Origin: Cladorrhinum sp. PSN259
Lineage: Eukaryota; Ascomycota; Sordariomycetes; Sordariales; Podosporaceae
Assembly (NCBI GenBank): GCA_033725935.1
Contig: MU867108.1
Location: forward strand, 62,001-126,000
Reading direction: 5' to 3'
DNA length: 64,000 nucleotides
Below the pieces are notes generated by a model. It saw nothing but the letters and a program-made list of their open reading frames with translations. It searched no databases and had not been told where the DNA came from. Below, in pieces: positions 43,047 to 54,849 of the stretch (positions within the stretch are counted from its first letter, which is position 1; each line of letters opens with the position of its first letter). Both the position numbers and the translations under genes were made by a program.

Positions 43047-44256
43047 ATGTCAACCGAGACAGCCCCCACCGACACCACCACCGTCACGAAAGACGACGTC
43101 GTCCTCGCGGAAGCCAACCCACAACAACGCAAGCTAACATGGGAGCTCAACGGCGCGTCCTGGGCTGGCCCCATGAGTCTAGAGGAGTACATCGGTCGCG
43201 AGCAGACACTCTCTGAGACGACCTTGTCCGCCAACGGGGGGTAAGTTCCTCTCACCACATTTCCATTGCCGATACCTCCCACCAAGCACTAAAACAGCCC
43301 ACAGCACCCGCTACTTCGTCCTCCACCACAGATCTGATCCCACCCAGATCGTCTCCGCCTGCGAAGTCCTCGTCAAGCGCGCCCTAGTCATCACCTCCTC
43401 CTCGTCTGAACCTCGCATCGTAACCTCCTACGGCATCGCCTCCGTCTTCACGCCCCCCGCCTTCCGCGGCCGCGGTCTCGCAACTCACATGCTCCGCCTC
43501 GTCCAGGACGCCACCGACAACACGCTCGGTTGTGAATTCGGCGCTCTCTACAGCGACATCGGCCGCTCCTTTTATACGCGTCTCGGATGGCCGGATTTCC
43601 CCAGCCCTCAGGTGACCATCCAGGTCCAACCGGGGTATAACAACCCTACCGGCAACAGCTCCGAAGCACAGCGAGAGACGGTGCTCCTGACTGACGACGA
43701 CATCCCTGCTCTCTGCGCGCGCGACTGCGAGCAGTTGCAGTCCAGGCTCGCGAAGCTGGCTTTGAATGATGATGGTGATGGCAAAAAGTACGTGGCCTTC
43801 ATGCCCGACCACGCGCAGATATCCTGGCACTTTACGCGCGCGTCGTACGTGGCGCGTGTCATGCGGGAGGGCCGCGAGATCAAGTACCGCGGGGCGAGAA
43901 CCGCGGATGGGGACAGCTGGTTGTACTGGGATCACGATTTGCGCGAGAACAAGCTCAAGATTCTGCGGGTCGTGATGATCGGGGAGAAGAGGGGTGGCGT
44001 TGCGGCGGCCGTCAAGGCCTTGTTGCGCGCCGCGGTGAAGGAGGCGCAGGATTGGGGGTTGTCCAAGGTCCTCGTGTGGGCCCCTGGGGACGAAACAAGC
44101 TCGGCGGCGGTGGAGCTGTGGAAAGAGGGGGCTGGTAAGCTGGCGGTGGTGCTTGATGAGCGGGAGGATGGGTCGATTCCTAGCCTTCGGTGGAAGGGAG
44201 GGGAGGATGTGGGAAATGTTGTTTGGGAGGCGAACGAGTACTACGCTTGGTGCTGA
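43047..44256 (+). CDS. LYC1-type GNAT-fold acetyltransferase
   Basis: Two exons, join(43047..43240, 43305..44256), give 381 aa. The 64-nt intron (GTAAGT...CACAG) is in phase 2. The acetyl-CoA loop is visible as 'IASVFTPPAFRGRGLATHML' (motif A, R/Q-x-x-G-x-G/A), preceded by 'YFVLHHRSDPTQIVSACEVL' and followed by 'FGALYSDIGRSFYTRLGW', as in the GNAT fold. The length and the C-terminal 'ENKLKILRVVM' plus 'NEYYAWC' ending are characteristic of LYC1-like proteins; yeast (Yarrowia) LYC1 is lysine N6-acetyltransferase of lysine catabolism. Fungal genomes carry several paralogues of unknown substrate, so lysine is only the default guess. Probably cytosolic. Confidence 0.85.
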
Positions 44257-44524
44257 GATGATTGGAAAATGCATCAAAGCATTCGTGTTTCAGCTTCATG
44301 TATTGTCGAACGGGAGCCGGTTCTCCACGAGCCGGCTCTCCGTGATCATGTTCTCCGAGAGCCCACTCCCAGTATGCAAGGTAAAACCTGTATTATGTGG
44401 AGAAAAGACTCATTAGGCCAAGGCCGAGAGAGCTCCGAATAGTGGCGTTTCTTAGATATATAAACACTGTCTTTTCCCGCAGTTTAGATGCAGTAGATAC
44501 ATACAATACACGCTCTTTAATCCA

Positions 44525-46999
44525 TCAAATGGATCCCAAAGTTTCACATGTATCTCGTTCGGCCGTCTCCTGCTTTCCTTCCTCAAGAAGAGCTTCAGCA
44601 ACAAGTTCAAACCCCATTGTGATGCTCTCCAGAATGCTCTTGACAATAAGCTCGGGATCACTCGATATCGTCTCTTTCCACTTCCCCTCCCAGCCAAATC
44701 TCTCATCCAACAACTTCAGCACCGTCACGGCGGCTTGCTTCGGGTTCCTGCTAGGCACTTCCGTAAACACCTCCAGCGCGTCGGCCACTGTCTCCTCAAC
44801 GCATCCACAGAACATGGCCTCTGGACCGCTGGCCATGGCCTTCTCCATGCACTCCCAAATCCGGTCTCGCTGCCCTTGTGTCATAGTCTTTGTCGCAAGC
44901 GTACCGACTTTATTTGAGTCAATGCGGAAAATCAAGAGCTTGACGTGACGTCCTAGGCTCTTGCGTGTTTCTTCTGGCAGACTGAGGTCGATCATGTCGA
45001 GGTGTCGTTGGATCTGCTCGCGGACGTTATCCGAGGCTGCTTTGTGATCCATCCAACGCTGGACTCCGGCAAGCCAGTACTCTTTGTCCGTCTGGGTGAT
45101 CTCGCCATCGTTGAGTAGTTTCTGCGAAAGCGTCTCGGCGACCTGTTGCACCATGCGTGTAAGTTGTCGGAAGCTGACGCCGATGATGGCGTACCGGGTC
45201 TCTCGCCAGACAGCATCCCAGAGGAGTGCTCGGATGGTCGGAGGGACGTCGCGGAGGTCGAGCTCCAGCATCAAAACATGCTGCAAGGCGTCCGTGGTGG
45301 TGAGGGACGGGTGGACGTCATAGATACCGTCAATATCGATGACGTCCTCGTCGGCGATGAAACCCTCGTTAAACGGGTGGATGATAGTGACGGACACCGG
45401 AGGCCCGTCCCAGTTCTTCACGGCGTGAACAAACTTGTCGACAACGGCGAACTCATCGGGGCCGATGGAACCGATAGAGATGTAGATTAGACATCCTCCA
45501 AGGTCCTTCATTAGGTTGACAAACAGGTTCCACAAGGCGGTGATGGAAGCGTTGGCGCGAGAAAACATGCTCATGTCAATATTGCGTTCGGCCACGACAG
45601 CAGGTTTTTGTTGGATAATCTGGAAGATCAGAGAAGCGATGGCGGAGTGCGCCGTCATGTCTGGTGCCCAGATAATGTATGCAGAAGGCACATGCGGAGA
45701 CTGTGCTTTCTGCTGCGCTTTCCATTGCAACGCGTGCTGAAAGTCGGGGGCGTCGCAAAGGCCATGCGTGAGGCGAGTCGTGGGCGCGAGGTTCGAAGGA
45801 AGATGTCGTTGTTCCTCGGCAAACCATTGCCCCCATGCGCCAGATGTGACGCCGTACGTATCTGCAAGAGACTCATGGTAGTCCGCCTGGGACTCGAAAC
45901 CCTCGAAGAGGGTGTCCTTGATCTTCAGGATAATGTCGGGGATGTGCCCTTTGGGGATTCCTCTGAGCGCATCTTCCATGTGTCGTCGCTGCAAAAACGA
46001 GTCGATCTGATGATGTGCCATGCTTGCTGACTGCATCGCGTGCAATACCATGGCGTCTTTCTGGATCCAGCCCTCGACGCGTTGGATCCGATCCATTACC
46101 CGCCCGAACTTGTCGTCGAAGGGCTGGACCAGGGAAGAAAAGAGTTGGCGAACGGCGCTCCGCTGAAACAGCAGTATTACCTCCTCCAGAAACTCGAGCA
46201 CGGCGGCATACAGCTGCGATGTAAGCTCGACCATTCTCGCTGTCGGGTACAGCTTTACTAGCATCTCCACGCGCGACAGAGCCATGCCGATATCGACGAG
46301 ACTGTCTGTGATCTTCATCAGCAGATCGCCGCGGTTTTTGGCCATCTATCAGTTTGACACTTGGTTAGTGGGTGCAAAAATACTTCACAGGCAGGGTCGA
46401 AGCCTCACAATAAGGATAAGCTTCATCCCGCCCCAGAGGATTGTAAGAAAGCTAAAGTCGGTTTGGGAGAGGACGTCAAACACGCCATGGTAGTGGTGAA
46501 GCGTGTCAATGAAGCGGGATGTAAAACGTTTATCGACAGCAGACTGGCCAGCGTAGAGGTCGAGGGCGGCGTCGGCCACGTCCTGCTCGGTGCTGTTCTG
46601 CAAAACGGCGGAAACGTCGACGTTCTTAGCGGCGACCTTTTGGATTGCAAGGAAAGCTTTGGAATAGGCCCTCCGCGCGTTGATGACGTGTGTGCCGAGA
46701 GTCTGCTTGTGGGTTACCAGGGCGGGCTTCGAGAAGCGCCGAACGGCAGAGTCATTTGGATTCCATGGCGCCGGGGCCCACGGTGTGGCTACGGTCGATG
46801 TGCCCGCCCAAGATGCTGATGTGGTCCTCTGGATTGGGCTGATCTGATTGCTGTTACTGCGGGAGAATGTGAGCTGGCTGCTCGGGCGTGTTGTGTCTTG
46901 TGTTGCGATGGGATCTGATGTGGGTATTGGGGAGGACGAGGACGACGTCAAATTTGGCCTGATGAAGAGCGTCTTGTTGGTCCGCAGGTTGAATGCCAT
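44525..46999 (-). CDS. DUF7708-domain NLR-like protein with degenerate NTPase region
   Basis: Two exons, complement(join(44525..46345, 46409..46999)), give 803 aa; the intron (GTGAGG...GATAG) is phase 0. After a Ser-rich N-terminus, residues ~120-320 carry the helical DUF7708 block ('FTSRFIDTLHHYHGVFDVLS', 'FLTILWGGMKLIL', 'LYPTARMVELTSQLYAAVLEFL'). This domain is the usual N-terminus of fungal NACHT/NLR-like proteins. Where a Walker A loop should follow, the protein reads 'PSAYIIWAPDMTAHSAIASL' with no GxxxxGK[ST]. Only a weak Walker-B-like 'GGCLIYISIGSI' is seen. No ankyrin, TPR or WD repeats follow. It may be a signalling-only or decaying family member; the frame itself is intact. The start at 46999 was chosen over a longer Pro-rich extension. 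Confidence 0.65.
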
Positions 47000-48356
47000 G
47001 GCTGGCCGAGACCGCCAGTCCCGAGACTCTGGGAACGGTCGACGGGGCGCAGATGGTTCAGTGGGTCCTACCCAGGAACCCCCCTCGATCAGGCATGTGG
47101 AGCCTCGCCGGTCTTGGCGTATCGTCTCTGAGGGCGGACAATTGCTGCAAGGGCTCCGCGTTGATCGATCCGGCAAATCACTCGCTCAACGGGCGGGTAT
47201 GCGAAAGAGAAAAAAGATGGCCAGTGATCCCCCGCAGATGAAAGCAGACGTTGAAATTGAGGCTGAGAGGATCTCGGAGGGAACGGAGGAAGCGTCGCGT
47301 CCCGAGCCAGCGCGCGGGCCACCTTTGCAGATGCGACAAGGACCCCTGTTATAATAAATTAGCCCGAGCGTTGACACCATCCCGTGTTAGATTTCACTGC
47401 CCATGATTGGACAGCCATGCCAGTAGTTTGAGACCCGCCAGGGATGGGATGTAACACACCAGAGGTGCTGGGAGCAGGACTGTGGGCCTAGACTTGGTCT
47501 TGCATGTATATATAAAAATATCTTCAAGGGTGGATGCGATGAATTCGAAATGCAAGTCTGGAAAAAGGTTTGCCCAGCGTGGTTGCTTGTTTGTGTGCGG
47601 CCAGGGCAAATGCCTTGGTAGCCGGCCTTGTTACCATATCTGGCAAACATTGAAGGCATCTAGAGCTCGAGTCGTGGCAGATAGTTTAATTGAGCCATGT
47701 CATGTGATAACCATGTGACATGCATTGCGCAGATAAGTGGATTGGGATTGTGACCGTATAATTGATCAGGCTTTATGGTTTTTTTTTTGGTTTTTTTTTT
47801 TCCAATTATCCCCGATAACGCTCTGGATTCAACAAGAATCTGTCTTGTAAACTTGTTTCTCGCTTCCAAAGAAGGACAAAAAAAAAACTAAAAAAACCGC
47901 GGCAACTTCGGCGCACTTGAGACTATTCATTGATCACGGAAGGTTCATGGAAGAAAAAGATCAATACAGAAACATTGGGCCTCCTGAACGGGCTGCATAA
48001 CACGTTGTTGAAGATCCGACCTGACGGGAAAAAGAAGGTCCCAAACAGCCGCCGACCTGCAGAGGTGGCTGCAGGAGTACATGTAAGTCAGGTAGGTGAG
48101 GAACCGCCGGGCGCACGAGCACAAAATGGTGCAGGTCTCAGCCACTCGTGCACCGTTTCGCGTGGCAGAAAGACAAGGCGGCCTTTCTTTTGGCCTGGTG
48201 TTCCATTTGATATATATTTGCATCATCGGAAATATTGAAACTTTTGCACCTTTTCCAGTTCATCAATACTGCCTGTATTTTTTTTACGCTGTACGCTATT
48301 TCTATTAGACTATTCTGATAGAGTTATGCTATTCTTTATCTCACATGTTCATTTGT
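47000..48356. other. intergenic, 1.36 kb
   Basis: Promoter side of the DUF7708 gene and 3' side of the pentapeptide-repeat gene. Homopolymer T/A runs occur near 47779-47802 and 47877-47896. No gene was recognised. Confidence 0.4.
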
Positions 48357-49694
48357 TCAGCGTGTCGCCGGGCCGTGGTCTTGTTGCTTCATGTAGGGGG
48401 GGTGTGGCGGTAGATTCTCGGACGGCAGATCCCCGGACGGCAGATTCTGGTATGGAGTTGGCGGTAGATTCTGGTACGGAGTGTACGGCAGATTCTGGTA
48501 CGGAGTGGGCGGCAGATTCCCGGACGGCAGAGTCTGGTATGGAGTGTGCGGTAGATCCCCGGACGGCAGATCCCCGGACGGCAGATCCCCGGACGGCAGA
48601 TCCCCGGACGGCAGATCCCCGAATGGCAGATTCCCGAACGGCAGATTCCCGGGCGGCAGAGTCTGGTATGGAGTGTGCGGTAGATCCCCGGACGGCAGAT
48701 CCCCGGGCGGTAGAGTCTGGTATGGAGTGTGCGGTAGATCCCCAGACGGCAGATCCCCGGACGGTAGATCCCCGAACGGCAGATTCCCGGGCGGCAGAGT
48801 CTGGTATGGAGTGTGCGGCAGATCCCCGGACGGCAGATTCCCAGACGGTAGATTCCCGGGCGGCAGATTCCCGGACGGAGTATGCGGAAAATTCTGGTAC
48901 GGAATGTGCGGTAGATTTCGAGACGGCAGAATCTGGTACGGCAGATTCCCGAACGGCAGATTCCCCAACGGCAGATTCCCGGACGGCATGTACGTGTACC
49001 CGTTCATACTTCTTGCACCCGCCGGGATTTCTTCGGGGGGGCACTTGAATTTTGCTTGCTGTCCATTGAAGCTGCTTTGAGTCAGTTGATTCCGCCAAAA
49101 TAATACGAGTCCTGTAAATACTGACAAGACCTCTGCACCCATCTTCAGGGTAGTTTTCCAGTGCCGATCAATCACCAGATTTCTGACTAGCTCCTGCCCT
49201 GTCAAATTCCGACTGCTGGACATTCCGATTCCGTCGCGCCGCCGATCTAATGGCCGCCACTGTTGATGAGGCTGCGTGGAATCAACAGCGGCCGTGTACG
49301 TGATCGGTTCACCGTGATTACGCAGGAGTTCGAGGGTCGGGAAGTAGGTGATGGTGACAAGATCCCGACCATGCTTATTTCGCCTCAATGACCTGTTCAA
49401 GAACCATATCCCGCACCGGTCGGGGTCGCTGATCTCACTAGATACGAGGATACAAATATCCGTGATTGCATTGTTCTCGAGTTCTTGCCGAGGGGCGAAG
49501 AATATGCTGCACAGGCTATTCTCGTGGTGCCACAGGTAGGTTGCAATGACATGGCAGACATCGTACAGACACACTCGCGTGTCACGCCTCAGCGTCTCGA
49601 AGTATTGCATGATCATGGGCACCCCCGGTTGGAGAGGTGCTAGATATGGTACGTTGCTGCCAAAGGGCAGAAAGCCGTCGATGGGTGTGTCCAT
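48357..49694 (-). CDS. orphan membrane protein with long NLPxG/DLPxG pentapeptide array
   Basis: An uninterrupted 445-aa frame. Residues 1-~190 are globular-looking with no family I know ('FETLRRDTRVCLYDVCHVIA', 'SDPDRCGIWFLNRSLRR'). Residues ~195-215 ('GAEVLSVFTGLVLFW') form one likely transmembrane helix. From ~residue 232 to the end the chain is almost wholly pentapeptides of type [N/D]-L-P-[S/P/F]-G, interspersed with HTPYQTLP spacers. These differ from the classical A[D/N]LxX right-handed-helix pentapeptides because Pro follows Leu. The N-terminal frame keeps normal codon use, supporting a real gene; the repeat tail probably varies in length between strains. A disordered or adhesive cytoplasmic/extracellular tail is a reasonable guess. 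Confidence 0.6.
   Translation of the reverse strand: MDTPIDGFLPFGSNVPYLAPLQPGVPMIMQYFETLRRDTRVCLYDVCHVIATYLWHHENSLCSIFFAPRQELENNAITDICILVSSEISDPDRCGIWFLNRSLRRNKHGRDLVTITYFPTLELLRNHGEPITYTAAVDSTQPHQQWRPLDRRRDGIGMSSSRNLTGQELVRNLVIDRHWKTTLKMGAEVLSVFTGLVLFWRNQLTQSSFNGQQAKFKCPPEEIPAGARSMNGYTYMPSGNLPLGNLPFGNLPYQILPSRNLPHIPYQNFPHTPSGNLPPGNLPSGNLPSGDLPHTPYQTLPPGNLPFGDLPSGDLPSGDLPHTPYQTLPPGDLPSGDLPHTPYQTLPPGNLPFGNLPFGDLPSGDLPSGDLPSGDLPSGDLPHTPYQTLPSGNLPPTPYQNLPYTPYQNLPPTPYQNLPSGDLPSENLPPHPPYMKQQDHGPATR
48405..48990. repeat. 15-bp coding minisatellite
   Basis: About 580 bp built from a 15-bp unit close to GGCAGATCCCCGGAC, with variants (GATTCCCGG, GAGTCTGGTATGGAGTG) and a larger-order arrangement of four to five units followed by a TCTGGTATGGAGTGTGCGGTAG block. 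Because the unit is a multiple of three and lacks stops in most frames, long reading frames appear on both strands; only the minus-strand frame continues into unique coding sequence. Confidence 0.9.
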
Positions 49695-50698
49695 GATGGA
49701 TGGCTAAGCGAGAGTTGAGACGAATGTGCGACGCCAAAGAAGACCGGAATTAGAGATGATTATTTACCAGATGCCGAAACAGAAGTCGATGGAACTTGAA
49801 GAAGCGAGGAAAAATAAGGGAAATTCGCTCCAACATGACACAATGTTGGGAAATTCCTTGCAATGAAGAACCTGGCAGGAGCCTCTCTTCCCTGGTAGGT
49901 GCCATGCTGTAGGTAGGCTGGGCCTAGACAGTCCAAGTCACTGTTGAGGCAGGAGCCCGGGAGGAGGGCCAGCCCGCAAGACAGAGGATGAGCACTGTCC
50001 CCAGCCAGTGCCAGCAGCCACCAGCGCCAGCGCCGGTTGCGGATTCCCGGGCCACCGAGGAGCTTGCATTCACATTCTTTTCAGCTGTGAGAAAAGGCAA
50101 CGGTTCCTGTTTACGTGCTCTTGCCCAACTTGATGGGCACATGTGAATCATGTGATTGATAGGGGCGATCCTCGGGAAACGTCCCACTGGTTGCGACGAT
50201 TTAGTGAAAAGTCATTGATAACATGATCCCAACTATCGGCACGGTACACGGGCGTTGTATGCTGGGCAAATACTTACCTAGGTTACCTCGACCGACTCAA
50301 GAACTCTGGCTGCGTCTGCGCTACCCAGGCCTTCCGCCCAAACTCGTACAGCCTGGCTGTGAGAAAGTTTTGCTACGGCTTGTGACAACTCGCATGGCCT
50401 TGTGAAGTCAGTTACCAAACTCAAATACATTGGTAAAGTAGAGGGTAAAGTAATATCAGAGCGTAAAACCCGCTAGTCCCAAATGAAGGCCTACTCTTTG
50501 CCCTCAGGAGTCACGGGTCCTTGGCATAAGACTGCCCCTGAATTCTTGGTTGAAGCAAAAAGGAGCACAGATGCCACATGCTGAGAAACTCCAAGGTCGT
50601 CGAGACCGATGTTAGAAATACAAAAGACGACATAACCTCAAACGCCCAGACAGCAGGAAAAAAAACAGGCCCAAGACAGACATGATCTTCAACAGCAT
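49695..50698. other. intergenic, 1 kb
   Basis: Promoter region of the pentapeptide-array gene and 3' region of the next minus-strand gene. Only short frames (for example 49924-50187). Nothing was recognised. Confidence 0.4.
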
Positions 50699-53459
50699 TC
50701 ATGTTCTCTCACAAAAGCCAATCAGCCTCCTCGCCTTCTCGCTATGCATGGGAGTCAGTTTAATGCCACCTTCCATCTCCACTTCTCCTAATATTCTCAA
50801 CAGTCTATCCTTTTCATCTGACCCTCGCCCCCAACTCCCGGGTAACTCATTCCTCACCGACTTCATATCCCCATTGTAGTGGTCGTACAACCACACTAGG
50901 GCAGCGCGCTCACGCTCCGAATTCCTGAACGGGCCACTGCTGCGCTGCCGGAGGGACATGCCGTGACCGTTTTGATCAGAGATTGGCTCTTCATTTATTT
51001 GCGGAACAAGAGAGGGGAAAATCAGTTTCGAAGAAACCGAGCCTGTGTCGATCTGGGATATCTTGCTGACACGGGGCCTTTTGATTCGTCGTGCAGCAGA
51101 AGCAGCTTGCATCTCAAGTTCAAGCCTTGCTGGACGCTTCCGTTGTCGGGATGAGGTCCGTGCCACTGAGAATGGATGAGCTGAGCCCGTCATCTGAGTT
51201 TGTAGTCTGTTCTGCCTGGACCTGGACCTGGCTGAGGCACTTTGGGATATCGATTGTTGAACAGGCTCAGGGTCAATGTACTGTCCGGGTGGACAGTTTG
51301 TACAAACTATTATTTCGTCAAGGATAATCTCGCCATCTTTTGGGGTGGTGAAAAGTCCTCTTCTTGGCAGCGGCATTGTTCTTTTGCTTTCCTTTTTGAT
51401 CATATTCTGCTCCAATAGGCGCTCTTCCTCCGGGTCAATGTCTGTCAATGGTGAATCGGGCTCCGGGAATGGGCTATCAACCAGCATTTCATCTGGCTCT
51501 TCTGGAGGCGGGATGGAGTTTCCCTTCTGTCTCCGGGAAGTGCTGTCATCTTCAACAAAAACAAAAACAGCCTGCACATATTCCTCTACAAGCGGATTTG
51601 ACGAGACTCGATCAATGCTGGTTTCTAGTCTTTCTTCTTGAACTTGTAACTTGACGACTGGCAGGTCTCGTGGACCTGCTGGTGTGGCCGCTTCAAGTTG
51701 AACCTCGTCTCGCACCTCATTGTTGGCTTCTTTAGCTCTTGAATAATTTGAGACCGGAGATTCTGCTCCAATGCTTCGAGCTCTGGCAAACCCTAAACGG
51801 GTAAATGTGGAATGGGGATTGGTGTTGACGCGAGGTGGCTCGGAAGTTGGCCGGCCAGCCCTTGGTACTTGATCAACACAGGTCTCCTCCCAAGGAGTCC
51901 CCCGAGTTGAGCTGGCGGGTTGAAGGATCTCGACAGTTGGGTCCGCACCGGCGGCACTTCCCTGATCAAAGACCGGTAACTCGGCATCCGCACTCTTCGC
52001 AAGGTCATTTTGAGTATCTCCGACAGCGGTTTCGTTGGATACATCCACTATTGGCATGTGAATATGGTACGCTTCTTGTGAGCCATTCTCGATTTTATTG
52101 ATGGTCATTACAATGCCCAACGGTGGTTCATTCTCCATGTTGTGATTGATGTCGTCCCGCATCTCCGCGTCATACTCCATGCCAGGATTCTCTTCACGTC
52201 CCCCCTCAACATTATCCTCCAACTCCGCGACGTTTTTCACACCATCGGTACTGGGGCAACGTGAATCCACATACTGGCCATGCCGAATGGTGTTGTGCAG
52301 TTCCACATCCTGCTCCGGAGTGTCGAAATTTGGAATAGCAGGGATCATCTGGCAATCACAAACAGCATCTGGTGAGCTCGGCCTGCTGGGATGATTGGTA
52401 GCTTCGGAGGTTGCTGATACAGTGTTTTGGTGAATTTGGACGAGGGTCTCCGGCGAGCTGGTTCGGTCAGAAATGGCATCACAACCCAGCGTTGGATATT
52501 CCTGCTTGATGATGGCTACTGCTGAATTTTGCATGGCGACCTCGACCTTACTGCTGCAATGCTCAAAAACAAGAAACCCCATGTTTGTAGGTTGGGCGGC
52601 GGGCTTTCCTGGATCTGGTGGGTCTGCAATTTCGAGACGGTCGCCTTGGGACCTCTCAACATCCGGGGAGATCGAATCTGGGGTAAAACCCGGGACCAAA
52701 GATGACAATCTCTCAACTTCATTCACCTGGTGATCAGAATCGGGCGTTAATTGGCCTGTGTTGGCTGACCCTTTGGTGTGCAAATCCAGGTCATTCTCGA
52801 TGGAGGGGTGAAGGATCGGTGACCCCACATCCGGCTTGATGATGTCGAGAACTGGCGACATAGAATGTGAAATCCTTTGAAGGAGCTCAGGAGCTCCGTC
52901 ATTCAGCATGCTGTTGGCCAGGTTGGCGCGGCTTGCTGACAAAGTGCCCAGCTCTGGGCTAGCCTCGTGATGGTCCGAGCTGCATGGCGGTTGGCCGGTA
53001 CTGCCCATGTGGATCTTTGGGATCTCCAGACCGTATTCAACGAAGTCGCACTCCAGAGTTGGTGAGTCCCTGCCCGCTTGACTGGAAGGGGATGTGTTTG
53101 GGCTGACTTGGGTGGCATCCTCGATGTCGACATCGGACTCGTAAGCGTCTGACCCCGGGATTGAAGATACGCTCAACAGGCTCTTGACCGAGGTGGCGTC
53201 GCTACAGCGGCGAATGAAGCGCCTGGGGATGCCGTCATCTCCGAAATATCTGGCAATGGGGCTCAGCCATGATGAATCTGGAGCTTCAGCCTTGACGCGC
53301 TCGGCGGGGCCCTCGTCGCGTTTTATGGCCGACGCATCTGGTGACACGGAGGAGACAGGCCATGATCAGTTATGGTTCATTGATGCCCGCGACTCGTGAC
53401 GGGAAGAGCAATATGACTGTGAACTCACTGCGGGCTGTTGAGCTTCTCGTGGTCCTCAT
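50699..53459 (-). CDS. large low-complexity, probably nuclear protein
   Basis: Two exons, complement(join(50699..53337, 53429..53459)), give 889 aa. The long frame has no in-frame ATG at its 5' end; a 31-nt first exon starting at 53459 ('MRTTRSSTAR') joined by a GTGAGT...CCAG intron gives a good start in phase. Most of the protein is Ser/Pro/Glu-rich and presumably disordered. Recognisable parts lie near the C-terminus: 'IIVCTNCPPGQYIDPEP', a basic cluster 'SRQRKRPARLE...ARRIKRPR' like a bipartite nuclear signal, and a conserved-looking 'ERAALVWLYDHYNGDMKSVR' helical end. I do not know the family. A chromatin- or transcription-related role is suggested only by the nuclear signal. Confidence 0.65.
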
Positions 53460-54760
53460 GGGGTCGTTTGCACGGGTGTGCAGGCTGATGGCATCAATAC
53501 GTAACGGGCTCAAGAGCCAGGCATCAAAACAAGGCAAAAAGTGGCATCAAGAATGTCGGGTCGATAGTGGCGGCGTGGCGTCTCAAAGCAAGCCAAAAAG
53601 TCTGCAGTCAGTTTAAGAATTTTTCAGGTTGGAGCTGACCGTACCGTGCACAGAGATAAAATTGCATGTTGGGTTGGTGCCGAGATGGTGAGTAGGTATG
53701 CTAGGTAGCCTTTCTACCTCCAACCTGGAGGTACCCCTCAGAAGACAGCAGCACCGCAGACAGCAGATGGCAGGCGGCAGGTGGCAGCACGAGAAAGTGT
53801 GGGGTCTTAAAAAGGGTCGGGGGCTGCGGGAGACGCAGGTCTAAGTCGCTAGGCCCAACATGGATTAGCGCCACCCACCAGGCTGAGGCTTCCATGATGA
53901 CCGGTCTCCCTTTGCTTTTTGTTCGGAGGATTGGTGCATCAAAAATGAGATTGGCTGCTCAGAGTAGGAGCGGTGTAGAGGTTGGCTCTGCTCAAAACTG
54001 TTATTTTTCAGCTGGCGTTTGCGTCCTGACAAAGCGGGGTCAGGTTCGCCGCACCTTCCTTCCGTCATCAAACAACAAGCACACCTTTTCTCTCATTCTC
54101 CACCTCATCATTCCTGCACTCGCGCAAGCGCTGGATTGCGTCACTTCCCAATTTAGTGAGCCAGCCCGAGACCATCGTGGTTGCTCAGATGCAACTCTGT
54201 TCAAACAACAGAACTTTCAAGAGTAAGTTTTGCAAGAACCGAAACAAGCGGTCGACGCGAAGATTAACGAGGCCGAACACAGGGCAGAAACGCCACAACA
54301 AAATCGATATTTTACCCCTCTGCAACTATATATGCTGTTATTATCTCCCACATTATAACCTCGCCCTACAAGCGCTCCCACATGGCGACTAAACACCACA
54401 AAGCGGATGTCCAATTGGGCCGCTTCGAGAAAACCCTATTCGAGAGCCTCGGTAGTCGCAGAACAGAGCCAATGCAGACGTCACTCGGAAATTTATGCAC
54501 CCCGGACGATCAGTTATATTGATGTCGGCAGTTGTGCGGTCATTTATTGGCTAACGTCAGGGTTATCCCAAGCTTTTGTCGTCCATAGAAGCTGTTGATG
54601 GCTTCAGCCTAAAGGCATGCCGAATTGTGATCAGGAAACATGGGTTGTAACCTTGGAACTACACATAGTTTCTACCTGAATCTCTGTTCAAGCTCTCTTG
54701 CCCCCCTTTCTTATTGGTCTCTGGTTTTCTCGGACGATCTCAGGACACCCGACAGCCGAA
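53460..54760. other. intergenic, 1.3 kb, GH11 promoter region
   Basis: No gene was recognised. The right half is the promoter of the first GH11 gene, including GGCTAA at 54549..54554. Confidence 0.4.
54549..54554 (+). promoter_or_regulatory. possible XlnR/Xyr1 site upstream of GH11 gene 1
   Basis: GGCTAA, 301 bp before the start codon. This is the core bound by the xylanolytic activator XlnR/Xyr1. A six-base match occurs often by chance, so its weight comes from its place before a xylanase gene. Confidence 0.35.
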
Positions 54761-54770
54761 TATAAAAAGG
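54761..54770 (+). promoter_or_regulatory. TATA box of GH11 gene 1
   Basis: TATAAAAAGG, 89 bp before the start codon; a strong match at a normal distance. Confidence 0.7.
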
Positions 54771-54849
54771 GCGACCCTTCCCTCCCGAGTTTATCGTTCC
54801 TCATACGATCCAGTATTACTTCCGTGTCTCTCTTAGGGCATTAGTCAAC

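Noticed and set aside
48405..48990. CRISPR-like array
   Set aside because: Contiguous short tandem units without unique spacers, in a eukaryotic genome; it is a coding minisatellite.
48326..49098. Plus-strand and second minus-strand repeat frames (TADPR, GRSPD, SAVRG)
   Set aside because: Products of the 15-bp minisatellite read in other frames; they do not extend into unique coding sequence.
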